Part shown: piece by piece, positions 10,101-19,624 of the stretch | Position numbering within the stretch: position 1 is the first letter of the stretch | Layout of the letters: each line of letters opens with the position of its first letter | From: Epinephelus fuscoguttatus | Taxonomy: Eukaryota > Chordata > Actinopteri > Perciformes > Serranidae | Reading direction: 5' to 3' | Assembly (NCBI RefSeq): GCF_011397635.1 | Contig: NC_064773.1 | Span: forward strand, 30,327,449 to 30,391,448 | Length of the DNA: 64,000 bases | Position numbers and translations under genes: made by a program | Notes under the pieces: generated by a model | What the model was told of the DNA's origin: nothing | The model's database searches: none | What the model saw: the letters and a program-made list of their open reading frames with translations, nothing else

Positions 10101-11998
10101 GGCAGCTGGCCCTTCACACATTTAACCCTTATTTAATTCCAGATGACTAGCCTGGCCAAACTTAGTTTGAGGCAACTGTACAAAGCCTTAGAATACATAA
10201 CAATTCTTGCTTCATCGGACTGTAAAGGTAATGTTTTTTAGGCTTTCAAACACACAGACTGGTGAAAAATGAAGTGTCTCAGCAAGGTGTTTTTCAACCA
10301 CAACCCTAAAGCATAGCTTTACTGCTCCCTTACTGGACTCCTCAAGTCTATAGAACTCCACTGGAGAGATTCAGTCATTTGATGTTTTGAGTTACGTGCA
10401 TGTCTTAAAAGGACTTAAGACAGAGATGTTGCTGCAACTGCAGGGCTCTGACCTTGAGGGAGCTGCACAACTCCTGTGCTCAGACCTGAGACCACGTCCG
10501 AAAACAGGTACTGCTTGACTGGATAGGATGGCAGCCATGTTAGAATGGGCAGACAGCTTAAAGCCGCTGCTTTGGCTTTCTTAGATGAACACCTATGAAA
10601 AGAGACAAATGGATTAACTTAACAGTTTGTTATTTAAAAAGAATAAAGAAAAGGCATCTTTTTAACTACAGAAAGTATTCCTAGAATTCATGTTGTTTTT
10701 CTGCTATAGTTTCTGGCCTCCAAATAAGGCCATACTTCAGAAAATGATACGCTGTAATCTTCTTCCACACTAATGGAAAGTAATTTTGCTCCACTCACCT
10801 GGCTCCTAATCACCTATATACCCATACTGTTAGCATCTTTATAATTAAACATTGACAAGACATAGTCATTACTCTTACATCCTGTCAAAAAAGATATCAC
10901 CAGGTGTGAGATGGGAGGGTTAAGGCCCAAATGCACTGAAAGAGTCTGACACACGAATTTTGAAGTGCAGCTGTTCTCAACAGGCCTTTGTAACTTTAAT
11001 TAATAAGTCACATGCAGTGCAGACGCACAGAGGCCGTCTGTTTGTACACTGGGAGAGGTAAAGGTTAATCATTTAAAAAGCATTTTTTTTAAACACACAA
11101 TCTGCTCTTCAACCTCATTGGGCATCTTCTCACTTTACCTTAAGTTTTTACCAGAGTTTCACTGTTGAATTGCTGATGAAAGCCAGTCGTCCTGTGGCCA
11201 GCACCCTCTACAACTTATTCACCTCTGGTCAAGAGATAGATAATGGAGTCATAGGGAACCTGAGGTGGCTACAGCCTACTGTCTCTGTTCCTGTCTCAAC
11301 TCAACTCCTCCCAGATGACTCAAAGGACATCGTGTGCAATAATGTGACATTAAGTAAATAGCATAGATATAGTCTTGAACTTTCTGTATTAACTATGCAC
11401 TCTTGAACTCTTACACCAACTCCCTCAGTTCTGCAAAAATATTTAAAAGCCATCATACAATATTCATCATTAACACTGGTAACCTGTTTTTGTCATTGTT
11501 TATGTTGTATATATTGGATCACACCTGATTTGCACCTTACTGTTGACTCTTTCTATATTTTGCAACTCACTGATTTCTAGTTTTATGTTTGCAATACATT
11601 TTATTTTATATTTCCTATACATTTGCTTCACTGCTGAGTTATTTTAGCCCTTGTATATTGCACTTTTTGTATCTGCAAATAAGTCAAAGCCTAGATTTAT
11701 TACTGTCACATTCTGCAATTTTATAAGAGCCCGGACGGAATATTTCCTTTTTGACTTGTGTGGATATACTACTACTGATTTAATTTTTTCTACAGCTCTT
11801 GAGCAGTACAAATCAAGGGTTAAATTCCTCAGGCTAAGCTTACCTGAACTTTTGTGCCAGCCTCTGTCGGAAGGTGGTGGAGTCTTCTTTGCGGTGGAGA
11901 AGCTGCGACCGGATGAAGCCTTCATCATAAACCGGACGCTCTATCCTGTATATCAGCTGTGAGTCTGCATCCTCCCTTGCTGCAGCTTCTTGCTCCAT
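689..11998 (-). CDS. slc26a5: slc26a5 (prestin), partial: N-terminus and most of membrane domain
   Basis: SLC26 anion transporter/exchanger of the plasma membrane; mammalian prestin is the voltage-driven motor of outer hair cells, while fish prestins are described as anion exchangers with voltage-dependent charge movement. Ten coding exons in order: 11998-11844, 10592-10453, 9965-9855, 4870-4689, 4397-4233, 3299-3064, 2810-2663, 1359-1246, 1089-1012, 784-689. They sum to 1425 nt (475 codons), all phases agree and all introns are GT-AG. Prestin rather than SLC26A6 is indicated by [34 protein letters not shown] and WRTSKIEL. The anion-site Ser-Arg pair is at residues 404-405, and two N-glycosylation sequons lie at N164 and N167. 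The ATG at 11998 has a good context and puts IERP at residues 19-22, as in the family; an in-frame ATG at 12055 would add 19 residues. The remaining membrane segments and the STAS domain lie beyond base 1. Naming over slc26a6 is by motif memory, not alignment. Confidence 0.9.
1012..1089 (-). CDS. slc26a5: slc26a5 coding exon 9
   Basis: 78 nt (26 codons), donor CAG|gtgggt. Encodes [20 protein letters not shown] and FQPLPQ, one hydrophobic helix. The acceptor TTTGTTCAG lies directly behind a (TG)21 tract on the minus strand. Skipping the exon would keep the reading frame. Confidence 0.92.
1099..1140. repeat. (CA)21 microsatellite at a prestin 3' splice site
   Basis: 21 CA units on the plus strand, (TG)21 in the sense of slc26a5, ending nine bases before the first base of coding exon 9. 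Confidence 0.97.
1246..1359 (-). CDS. slc26a5: slc26a5 coding exon 8 (anion-site helix)
   Basis: 114 nt (38 codons), acceptor tttcag, donor CAG|gtagca. Encodes [29 protein letters not shown] and ESTGGKTQ. The Ser-Arg pair of CSMSRSL corresponds to the anion-binding positions of mammalian prestin. Confidence 0.94.
2663..2810 (-). CDS. slc26a5: slc26a5 coding exon 7
   Basis: 148 nt, acceptor ctcag, donor CAG|gtgagt. Encodes [16 protein letters not shown] and [20 protein letters not shown], ending in YSVDGNQ. Same length and phase as slc26a3 exon 8. Confidence 0.93.
3064..3299 (-). CDS. slc26a5: slc26a5 coding exon 6
   Basis: 236 nt, acceptor cctag, donor ACTGG|gtaggt. Encodes [14 protein letters not shown], a membrane helix, [18 protein letters not shown] and [20 protein letters not shown]. 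In slc26a3 of this window the same region is split into two exons (153 + 83 = 236 nt), so the intron is lost here or gained there. Confidence 0.93.
3820..4157. repeat. Dispersed repeat with internal repeats, copy 1 (slc26a5 intron)
   Basis: Repeated blocks of the type 'gagatattgcattca.gagaatgaga', 'ggtcacagtaaccttgat' and 'ttcatccttgagtccaagtg' recur two or three times inside this segment. It ends in a GCCGGCGCAGAGGCATAA tail. The same blocks and tail occur at 8788-9062. The interspersed family is not identified. Confidence 0.75.
4233..4397 (-). CDS. slc26a5: slc26a5 coding exon 5
   Basis: 165 nt (55 codons), acceptor ttgtag, donor TAT|gtaagt. Encodes [35 protein letters not shown] and SGPLSAIY; the [17 protein letters not shown] block is typical of prestin. 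Confidence 0.93.
4689..4870 (-). CDS. slc26a5: slc26a5 coding exon 4
   Basis: 182 nt, acceptor ctgcag, donor CAG|gtgagc. Encodes [15 protein letters not shown], an extracellular loop with sequons NGS (N164) and NLS (N167), then LTTLVGIIQ. The two sequons sit about where mammalian prestin has its two glycosylation sites. Confidence 0.93.
5003..5345. repeat. Intronic repeat family A, copy 1
   Basis: Shares long blocks with 8224-8560: 'gccatcttgtccagcact', 'gaacagcagcccagtaat', 'ccctctcactctctgcca', 'cccatttgtcagatgg' and 'caatcctgctg'. The two copies are diverged direct repeats inside the same slc26a5 intron. Confidence 0.75.
5695..5820. repeat. Intronic repeat family A, partial copy
   Basis: Repeats only the end of family A: 'gtaggcagtgggttcactga' and 'caatcctgctgct', then a 'cctaatctggatcaatgtgtaa' block also seen near 5310. 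This is a local partial duplication of 5240-5345. Confidence 0.6.
6760..7172 (-). mobile_element. hAT-like transposon 5' fragment with BED zinc finger
   Basis: Minus strand 6960-6760 starts with ATG and encodes 66 residues beginning [15 protein letters not shown], with CKLC and a downstream HLKH: the BED-type zinc finger at the N-terminus of hAT transposases. About 210 bp upstream is the terminus TAGGGCTGCCCCCAATAGC (ending at 7172), of the kind found at hAT element ends. The rest of the transposase is absent, so this is a dead fragment inside slc26a5 intron 3. Confidence 0.7.
7367..7401. repeat. Perfect 35-bp palindrome
   Basis: Two 17-bp arms, TACAGACTCTACATTCA and its exact reverse complement, separated by a single G. 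It lies at the left edge of a GC-richer stretch (7400-7790) with a short direct repeat, 'gtaggctgtttgtagtccg', at about 7460 and 7482. Confidence 0.9.
8224..8560. repeat. Intronic repeat family A, copy 2
   Basis: Counterpart of 5003-5345 in the same orientation, carrying an extra stretch around 8325-8350 (gggcggaaacattaaacag) that copy 1 lacks. Confidence 0.75.
8788..9062. repeat. Dispersed repeat with internal repeats, copy 2 (slc26a5 intron 3)
   Basis: Same orientation and order of blocks as 3820-4157: 'gccaaatttg.ggaaattcc', 'ttgagatatc.cgttcacgagaatg', 'aaggtcacagtgacc', 'ttcatccttgaat', and the shared CCGGCGCAGAGGCATAAAA end. Confidence 0.75.
9855..9965 (-). CDS. slc26a5: slc26a5 coding exon 3
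   Basis: 111 nt, acceptor ccacag, donor ATTG|gtaag. Encodes [20 protein letters not shown] and then [12 protein letters not shown], the most conserved SLC26 block. It has the same length and phase as exon 3 of slc26a3 in this window. Confidence 0.94.
10453..10592 (-). CDS. slc26a5: slc26a5 coding exon 2
   Basis: 140 nt, acceptor catag, donor caag|gtcaga. Encodes [11 protein letters not shown], a [18 protein letters not shown] stretch and [10 protein letters not shown] leading into the first membrane helix. The 140-nt length equals exon 2 of both slc26a3 genes here. Confidence 0.93.
11844..11998 (-). CDS. slc26a5: slc26a5 coding exon 1
   Basis: Residues 1-51 plus two bases: the cytoplasmic N-terminus with [13 protein letters not shown] and a basic RQRLAQKF end. 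The donor is CAG|gtaagc. The acceptor of this exon upstream of the ATG is not clear, so only coding bases are given. Confidence 0.88.
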
Positions 11999-12059
11999 TT
12001 CAGAGGCAGAAGGGCTGATTGGACTCGTAGTCAGTGTGTGTCTTATCTCACCCACTTAT

Positions 12060-13840
12060 CATCTACGTCATTGCTTTGGCCAGTATATCTTCATTCCTTT
12101 CACTGCTCCAAGTTAAAGCTCCTCGTCTGCACTTCCTCTTTCTGCTTGGAGGGCAAGAGGACACAAGATTATTATTCCAACACTAACTGGTTTGTTTGAT
12201 ACTATTTAATGATAACAAGATTTGGAGTGATGATAACCAACAAAGCCTGTGTGTTTGTGCATTTTTGTGCTGATAACTTCAGCGTCAGTTGGATTTGCAT
12301 GGCTATCACCTTTTAAGCAAATATTTGGCTAAGAGGGTAGCCTGAAGAAATAGTGTCCTGCTTGCTTTGTACTCCATATGTTAAGGGGTACAGTTAGTCA
12401 GCTGGATTCCACTGCAAGATGTTGCTTTCAACGTCAGACAAAAGAATATGGTTTATAGCTTGAACAGGAAATAAATCACTCTGCTTATGATAGTCACTGT
12501 ATTGCCACAGGGCTATAAAGTGTCTGTGTAGGACTTCATAGTAAATTTACAGTCAACTTATCTCATGTGACTGAAAAAAGCCTTCATTCAATATGAACGT
12601 TTAGCAAATATTGGCTGTATATACACATCTCTGAATCCACAATCGCACTGCCTACAAGATAAATAAGTGCAGTACACCACTTTGTCAGGGCCATATCTTT
12701 AAGGCGTGCACATCCACATAATGTTATACGTGTTCTGTGTGAAATTCCCATGTTAAAATTAGTATCTTTGTAATGTGGATTGTGTGCAGAATAAAGTACC
12801 TGACATGAAATTTAATTGACTGATAATGCTGTAACTAAATGATGTCGAAGCACACATTTTATAACATCACCTGAATATGGAGCTAGATTTGTCTCATTAT
12901 TATTTGTGTGAACACATAGACAGGCCAAGTGTTAACATATAATTTGTAAGTATAAAACACCACCTACAAATTCAAAAAAAGATTTGTAACTAAAAAAACA
13001 TTTTGCAAATAGAAAACAGATCTGCAAATACACAAATATGGAGCTAGATTTGTCTTAATACTTTTTCTTTGTGTGTAAATGTGCGATCTGTAAATATAAA
13101 ACTTCCACCAATACAGAAATGAATTGTAATATCACAAGAATATTTTGCAAATATAAAACGGATGAATAAACAAACAAATTTAAAAAAAAAAAATGCAAAT
13201 CCACGAGCATATGATTTAGATTCACAAATCAAAAAACTGGATTTACAAATATCTGTTTGACAGTTACAGGCTACATGTTAGGAAGATATTCACAAATGCT
13301 TTTGATTTATTTCCAATTAATTAAACATATTCACAGATATTTTTTAAATGTATGAAAACTGTGTATTTTCAGACAAAATAGTTTTGTAACTTTTCTTTTT
13401 TTTTTTTTTTTGTATTTGACTAACACAGACGAAAGTAACCACGCAAGTTCTTTAGTTGAATTCCATCATTATAACATAAAGCAGTTTCAGTATTTGCTGG
13501 TTCACGGTTTGACCTGGACTCATCACTTTGCCTGATGAATCAAGTCTCTGACGCATGAACAGTTGACAGCCTCGAGCCTTTCTCGCCTTTCATTTCCTGT
13601 ACCTTAGCTAGCTAACACTAACGCGGCATTGATAACGGACAAACTCGTGACTACATATTTCTGAAATGTGGAAAAAATATACATTTTTTTTTTAAATTCA
13701 CAGCAATGTTCGTGTTACAAGTACTAACCGGCGTCCAACTGTAACGTTTCTAACGTTATCCTCGCTGTGACAGGAGAGAGGGTTTTTCTGGCTCTCCACA
13801 GTTCAGCACTGAAGCTAACGTGAAGATGCTAATGAAGGCA
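12060..13840. other. Region between slc26a5 coding exon 1 and its candidate first exon
   Basis: AT-rich, no coding sequence seen. It includes a diverged tandem duplication of about 158 bp: 'atggagctagatttgtct' occurs at 12877 and 13035, followed by similar 'gcaaata.aaaac' runs. Confidence 0.6.
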
Positions 13841-13850
13841 GGACTCTTAC

Positions 13851-14065
13851 CTCCGTCCTCCAGCTGCTGTGGGGATGCTGCCCGGAGAATATGAACATAC
13901 ACCTAGACCTGTCCTCTTCAGTTGAAGTTTAACCAGCTTAACGTCCTTGGGGGACGTCACACAGCGGCAACCTGTTATGATACACAGATAGTCTACGCTG
14001 AAAGGATAAATTACTCCATTGTGAAATTTCTTTCCATCTTCCGGTTTCCAAAGATTCTTACGCAT
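13851..14065 (-). promoter_or_regulatory. Candidate slc26a5 non-coding first exon and promoter
   Basis: The minus strand has a strong donor (gacggag|gtaagag) at the 13851/13850 boundary. The sequence upstream of it to about 14.1 kb is richer in CpG than its AT-rich surroundings and holds an ETS-type CCGGAAG at about 14038-14044. It lies 1.85 kb upstream of the start codon in the right orientation. The transcription start is not defined by the sequence and the matching acceptor near 12.0 kb is unclear, so this is inference. Confidence 0.4.
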
Positions 14066-14175
14066 GCGCTCTCGTCTTGTACTCAGAACGGTTTGTAGTC
14101 CTTATAAACGCTGAGTGTTTGAGCTGAGGCTTTTCTTGCCAGATAACCAATGAGTTTCAGTTTAACATGTGTTTG

Positions 14176-15105
14176 TATGGCAAGCCGTTTTAACATTTAA
14201 TCAAAGTTTGACTATCTATCTATAACGTCATTTTGACTAGTAGTAATGTCATTGTGACTAGTATGAATTTTAGTTTAAGATATCTGAAACGTCATTCTGA
14301 CTAGTCAGAACTGAATGACAGATATCTATAACGTCATTTTGACTAGTAGTAATGTCATTGTGACTAGTATGAATTTTAGTTTAAGATATCTGAAACGTCA
14401 TTCTGACTAGTCAAAACTGAATGACAGATATCTATAACGTCATTCTGACTAGTCAACAGTTACAGATATCTGTAATTCAGTTTTGACTAGTAAGATTCAA
14501 ACTATTTTTGCCATTCATGTGTATGGGGTTTGTCATTATAGATATCTACAACGTCATTTTGACTAGTCATAACTCGAATTCAAGATATCTACAACGTCAT
14601 TTTGACTAGTCATAACTCGAATTCAAGATATCTACAACGTCATTTTGACTAGTCATAACTCGAATTCAAGATATCTACAACGTCATTTTGACTATCTGAA
14701 ACTCAATTCAAGATATCTAGAAAGGACCATGTAGATATCTTCAACTGATGATAATTAAAGATATCTTGAACTTGAATTATGACTAGTCAAAATTAAATTG
14801 TAGATATCTCAAACTGGAATTACAGATATCCACAATTCAGTTGCAGATATCCGCAATAACAATTGCAGATATCCGCAACTACATTGGAGATATCTATAAT
14901 GACAAACCCCATACACATGAATGGCAAAAATAGTTTGAATCTTACTAGTCAAAACTGAATTACAGATATCTGTAATTAGAGTTTTGACTAGGCAAAATCT
15001 AATTACAGATATCTTGAATAAGAGTTTTGACTAGGCAAAATTATGTAGCAGATATCAGTAATGAATATCCAGTCTAGCGATTAAATGTTAAAACGGCTTG
15101 CCATA
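14176..15105. mobile_element. Foldback-type DNA element with 27-bp TIRs and 7-bp target duplication
   Basis: Perfect 27-bp terminal inverted repeats at 14176-14202 and 15079-15105 start TATGGCAAGCCGTTTTAACA. They are flanked by identical GTGTTTG at 14169-14175 and 15106-15112, a target-site duplication. Inside, a unit built from GATATC, AACGTCATT and ACTAGT is repeated many times; three near-identical 43-44-bp tandem units lie at 14551-14680. A second inverted pair is at about 14482-14556 and 14885-14953 (atttttgccattcatgtgta and complement). No coding capacity: non-autonomous, family not recognised. Confidence 0.88.
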
Positions 15106-15499
15106 GTGTTTGCCTTATTGTTTAAGTCGCTCTGTTGCCTTGGATAAACTTCAGATGGAGAAATGAAGGTGAAGATCTATGATATATTAAAAAATGAGGC
15201 TGGATTACAATCTGTCACTCAATCTATCTATTGAATTGTCACATAAAATTGTAGCCTCTAAAAATCTGTTTCCTCAATTTGTCTAGTTATTCTATATTAT
15301 TATTACTGTAGTCTCTAAAAAGACTTGTAAATATGAGCATAGGACTTTTATTTTGACGCCAATAATGACATTTTCACCATAAATTGATGCAAAAGGGGCA
15401 CATATTAGTGAATGAACTCGAAAAACTTAAAATCTTCTGATGGTGGACCCCCAACCCCATAACATTCAGAGGGATTGTCTCATGATATCTGTGGTGACG

Positions 15500-15710
15500 G
15501 TAGGCCATGAAAGCGGAGTCTGATTACGTCGTGTTGCAAACTAACGTCAGAGTGAGAGCTCTTTTGTTTATTGTGGATCTTTGGCTGCTTGGGGGCAGGG
15601 AGCTGGATGATGAAAGCAGGGCCGCCGGCGTCATGACGTGTGGTCACGGGGCTCCCTCCTGTGCTCGCTCACGAGCTCCATAACGAACGACGGCATTGTA
15701 TAAAATGTCT
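15500..15710. other. CpG-richer segment with TATA-like motif
   Basis: The segment holds clustered CpGs and CRE-like TGACGT at about 15634. A tataaaa lies near 15700. It could be an isolated promoter-like sequence or repeat-derived DNA; no splice-linked exon is evident. The rest of 15113-15966 shows only AT-rich sequence and the (ATG)12 microsatellite. Confidence 0.25.
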
Positions 15711-15798
15711 TCATAGAGTTGTTTTGACAGTTGAATCAATAAGTAGTAATTAATCACTGTGATCCATAACAATGTAACACAGATTTGACCCCCAGCAC

Positions 15799-15834
<36 letters not shown>
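15799..15834. repeat. (ATG)12 microsatellite
   Basis: Uninterrupted trinucleotide repeat, 36 bases, directly visible in intergenic sequence. Confidence 0.95.
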
Positions 15835-15835
<1 letters not shown>

Positions 15836-15966
15836 CAGAAACTGTCACATAATGTACTATTATATGGGTTTATACTTGATATCTCCTTGGACAGTTTGGT
15901 TTGCTTCTGAAGACATTTTTACTAAGGTCATTTGTAATAAATTATTCATAAACATCACCACAAACA

Positions 15967-16843
15967 TACAACCCCAATTCCCAAAAAGTTAGAACGCTGT
16001 ATGCAATGATGTGCAAATCCTTAACCTCTATTCAGTTGAATACAGTCCAAGACAAGATATTTAATGTTCAAACACATAAACATGATTTATTAATATACAT
16101 TTATTCTGATTTTAATGCCTGCAACATGTTCTAAAACAGCTGGGACAGAGGCATGTTCACCACTGTATTACATCACCTTTCCCTCTAGCAACACTCAGTA
16201 AGTGTGTAGCATTCAGCATTCAAGGTGTCTTCACAGATGTGAAAGTTACCCATGATGTTATGGGCACTAACTAACACACCCCCATATCATCACAGATGCT
16301 GGCTTTTGAAGTTTGAGCTGGTAACAGTCTGGATGATCCTCTCGTGTCGTGTCACATGTCCATGATTTCCGAAAACAATTTGAAATGTGGACTCATCAGA
16401 CCAATGCACACTTTTCCACTTTGTGCCGGTCCATCACAGATGAGCTCAGACCCAGAGAAGTCTGCAGCGCTTCTGGATGTTGTTGATATCTGGCTTTCAC
16501 TTTGCATGGTAGTCTTAACCTGCATTTGTAGATGAAGCAACAAACTGTTTTTACTGACAATGGTTTTCCAAAGTGTTCCTGAGTCCATGTCGTACTATCC
16601 TTCATACAACTAAGTCAGGTTTAAATATAGTGCTCTTTGAGGGGTCAAAGGTCACAGCCATTCAGTGCCCCAAAAGTGTATATTTTACAAAAAAAAGATA
16701 AAGTTGATCAGTTTGAACTTTAAATATCTTGTCTTTGGACTGTATTCAATTAAATATATGTCAGAAAGGAATTACAAATCATTGCATTCTGTTTTTATTT
16801 ACGTTTTACACAGTGTCCCAACTTTTTTAGAATTGACGTTGTA
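15967..16843. mobile_element. Non-autonomous DNA transposon, TA-flanked, imperfect TIRs
   Basis: Left end TACAACCCCAATTCCCAAAA; the right end, reversed, reads TACAACGTCAATTCTAAAAA. Inner blocks 'gcaatgat.tgcaaatcc' and 'ggaattacaaatcattgc' also mirror each other. TA at both borders fits a Tc1/mariner-type target site. Sequence of this kind is widespread in fish genomes. No transposase frame remains. Confidence 0.75.
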
Positions 16844-18360
16844 TATTGTTTATTTGTTTATTTGTTTATTTGAAAGGGACAATGCACATTGATGAACATG
16901 TTAAAACATGTAAAGATGCCGGATTGTAGCTTGACGCTAATTTCCATCCGTAGTCCCATTAACATAAAAACAAATTAAGACAGTACAACATTTCACAGTA
17001 AGAAAAAAGGAGCAGTAGCAATAAAACAAGCACTAACAGTGGAAAACACATTGAAAAACACAAACCATAATATACAGACAGACAGGTAAATTGCAATACA
17101 GATTGACTGTGGGTGGAGAGCTAGCCCACAGGTAGGGAGACCATAAGAGTTTCGTTTTGTTTGTTTTTGTTTTGAGTAAAGTGCATAGGTGCTAGGTAAA
17201 GTGTCAAGTGCTAAAGTGCATGAGTGCCAGATGAAATTGCACAATGCCCTAAGGTGCACATCAGTTTAAAGTGCCAGTTTGTATTGCACGAGGCCCAGTA
17301 CACTCAGTTGCACATGCAGAAGAGTGTAATTATTGCACTGAATGTGATACATAAATGTATTATGTAAACACTACTGATGAGGAAAAAATCATACACAAAA
17401 GTATTGCGTAATTTTTATAGACATATAACGGAAAAGAAAGAAACTCTGATGATGACCCAACAATTGCATTGCATTACAGGTTACAGGTGGTCGCATGTTT
17501 GATTTTCTAGTAACCATGCTTTCAGCTTCCCCTTGAAAGTGCTAAGAGTGGTGCTCTCTCTGATAATAACTGGGAGGTTATTCCAGCTTTGCCCACCCTT
17601 TATGGATAGAACATTCTGACCAAAGGTGGTTCTTCTATGTGTAATTTCACAGTCACCTCTTATGCCTGACCTAGTACCATATCCTGTGAGTCTTTTTTTA
17701 TGGATGAACTCTTTGACCGAGCTGGTGCTGGTCCGTATAAACATTTGTATATGACACAGGCATTTTTGAATACTTTTAAATTTTCAAAGTCTAGAAATTT
17801 GTGCTTTTCCAGGACCTTACAGTGATGATGGGAGTTTGGTTTCCGGTCAAATATCTTTACTGCTCTGTTATACATCTGCTCTATGGGTTTTAAAGTTGAG
17901 GTGCTTGCAAACGCCCAGTTTGTGAAGCAGTAGTCAATATGAGAGAGAATCAGGCTGAAAAGATAGGTTTTAGCTGCGTCATCTGTTAAGAAGGGCCGAA
18001 TTTGTCTAAAATTTAATAGATTAAAGTTTACTGTGTTTCTGACTTTTTTAATGTGTTTCTTGAAAGTCAGGTTTGAGTCCAAGACGACTCCGAGGTATGT
18101 GAAGTGGGAGACCAGCTCTAATTCCTCCCCGTCAAGAAACACATTGGACCTTTTGATGTCAGTAGGGCGTTTGCTGAACATCATACACACTGTTTTTTTT
18201 TGTGTTTAACTGCAGGCAGGTGTTTTTCAGCCAATGTTGTATGTTGTGCAGCGCATCCGTGAGCCTTAGGGTATAGGGTAGTCCTTCCTCATACTGATAC
18301 ATCGATCCCATTTTTTGTTTCATTAAAGACAAATTTGGCTTGTGCAACATCACTGAAACA
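16844..18360 (-). mobile_element. LINE 3' fragment (reverse-transcriptase C-terminus and 3' tail)
   Basis: Minus-strand frames with breaks encode the end of a non-LTR retrotransposon ORF2: 18353-18159 (NIQHWLKNTCLQLNTKK, then a frame change), 18190-17660 (FTYLGVVLDSNLTFKKHI, YNRAVKIFDRKPNSHHH) and 17744-17481 (GGQSWNNLPVIIRES). These match the region after the RT catalytic core in CR1/L2-type elements. At its 3' end (left) it has an AAAC/AAAT-type tandem tail (16849-16872), usual for such LINEs. It abuts the element ending at 16843. Frameshifted and 5'-truncated, so not active. Confidence 0.75.
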
Positions 18361-19620
18361 AACTCCTATCCAGCAAAATATCACTCTCAATTAAAAAGAC
18401 TAAAAAGGGGAGACTAGAGCATGCTGTTCACACACTGTATTGTTTTTCCTGTTACACAGTGCCATGCATAGACATTTTGCAATGCAGGTGCTCAAGCAGA
18501 AAAAAGAACATCCCTTTTACAAAGTGCACCCTGCTGAGAGGTTTCTATTACCCAGCACCAGAGTATTTCTTTAGCTTGAGACCTAAGTACATACAATACA
18601 TTTGTGCACAGCTGCGAGCAGGGGAAATGTCTGCTTACTAAGAAGGTATCTAAATATCTATATTCTATAGTATATGCATCTAGAAGCAGCTACACATACA
18701 CTTGCTGTATGGCTTGAGGTAATGTACAGAGAGCATTGATGCCATGCGCTGAGTGTGCCATCTGTCTTTCTGTATTAACACTTTGTTTCCACTAGGGGGC
18801 AATAACAGTCAAAGAGTTCACAAACTTTAAAGCAGTGTCTGTAGAGTTTAATCATAATACAACACATGCTTTTCATGCTTTTAGCTGTACTGGCTTAATA
18901 CAAACAATATATGAGAAATATGTGAGAAAGTGCAAGACCTCTATATCAGTTTAATATACAATATAAAAATGTTTTCTTAACGTACATCCATGACTGATCT
19001 TTTGGGTTTTTTAAGTGTCATAGTGTGAAGAAGTATGGAAACTGGCCTTTAAGATGCTGCCATTAAGTCTATTTGTGTATTTTTCTGTGTAATTTATTAA
19101 GAGAGGTTGAAAAGGTTCAAGTACAAACGTTTTCAAATTTTCCTCAGAGATAAATAAAGCATCATAAGATTTGGTGTTAAAGGGCTTTTTGTTTGAAAAT
19201 TCCTTCAACACATTAAACCAAACACTTTTATTTTCAAACCAAAATAAAGAAAAATTTTCCTCCTCTGAGATATATATTTGAAATCAAAACCATGGCAACT
19301 GAAATTCGTGGCAGCTTTTTTTTTTCTTTATCAACTGTAGGCTATATCATCCTAGCAGACCCAACATGCCCATGATATATGTCATTGTATGAAATGTGTG
19401 TCTTGCATACTGCGTCATTAGTCACGCCAAAAAAGCAAGTTCAAAATGTTGTATGCAAGAATATTTTTTTGAAAAGACATTAAGACACAGAAGATTAAGA
19501 ATGACTATTAAATTAAGCAAAGTAAAAAAAAAAAAAAAAAACCCAAATAACAGAAAATGTTTCAGTTTACACAGTTTTATTTCAGTAATAAATAGCCCCA
19601 AATGTAGTAAATGACATAAA
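18361..19620. other. Intergenic, no gene seen
   Basis: AT-rich sequence with poly-A/T runs (for example 19525-19541). The only notable motif is CCACTAGGGGGCA at 18789-18801, a match to the CTCF core. Confidence 0.6.
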
Positions 19621-19624
19621 AGAG

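Noticed and set aside
689..11998. Assignment of the minus-strand gene as slc26a6
   Set aside because: Several blocks ([16 protein letters not shown]) resemble SLC26A6, but [12 protein letters not shown] and [10 protein letters not shown] favour prestin.
12001..12055. Upstream in-frame ATG at 12055 for slc26a5
   Set aside because: It would add 19 residues absent from the family, and the ATG at 11998 reproduces the expected spacing to the IERP motif.
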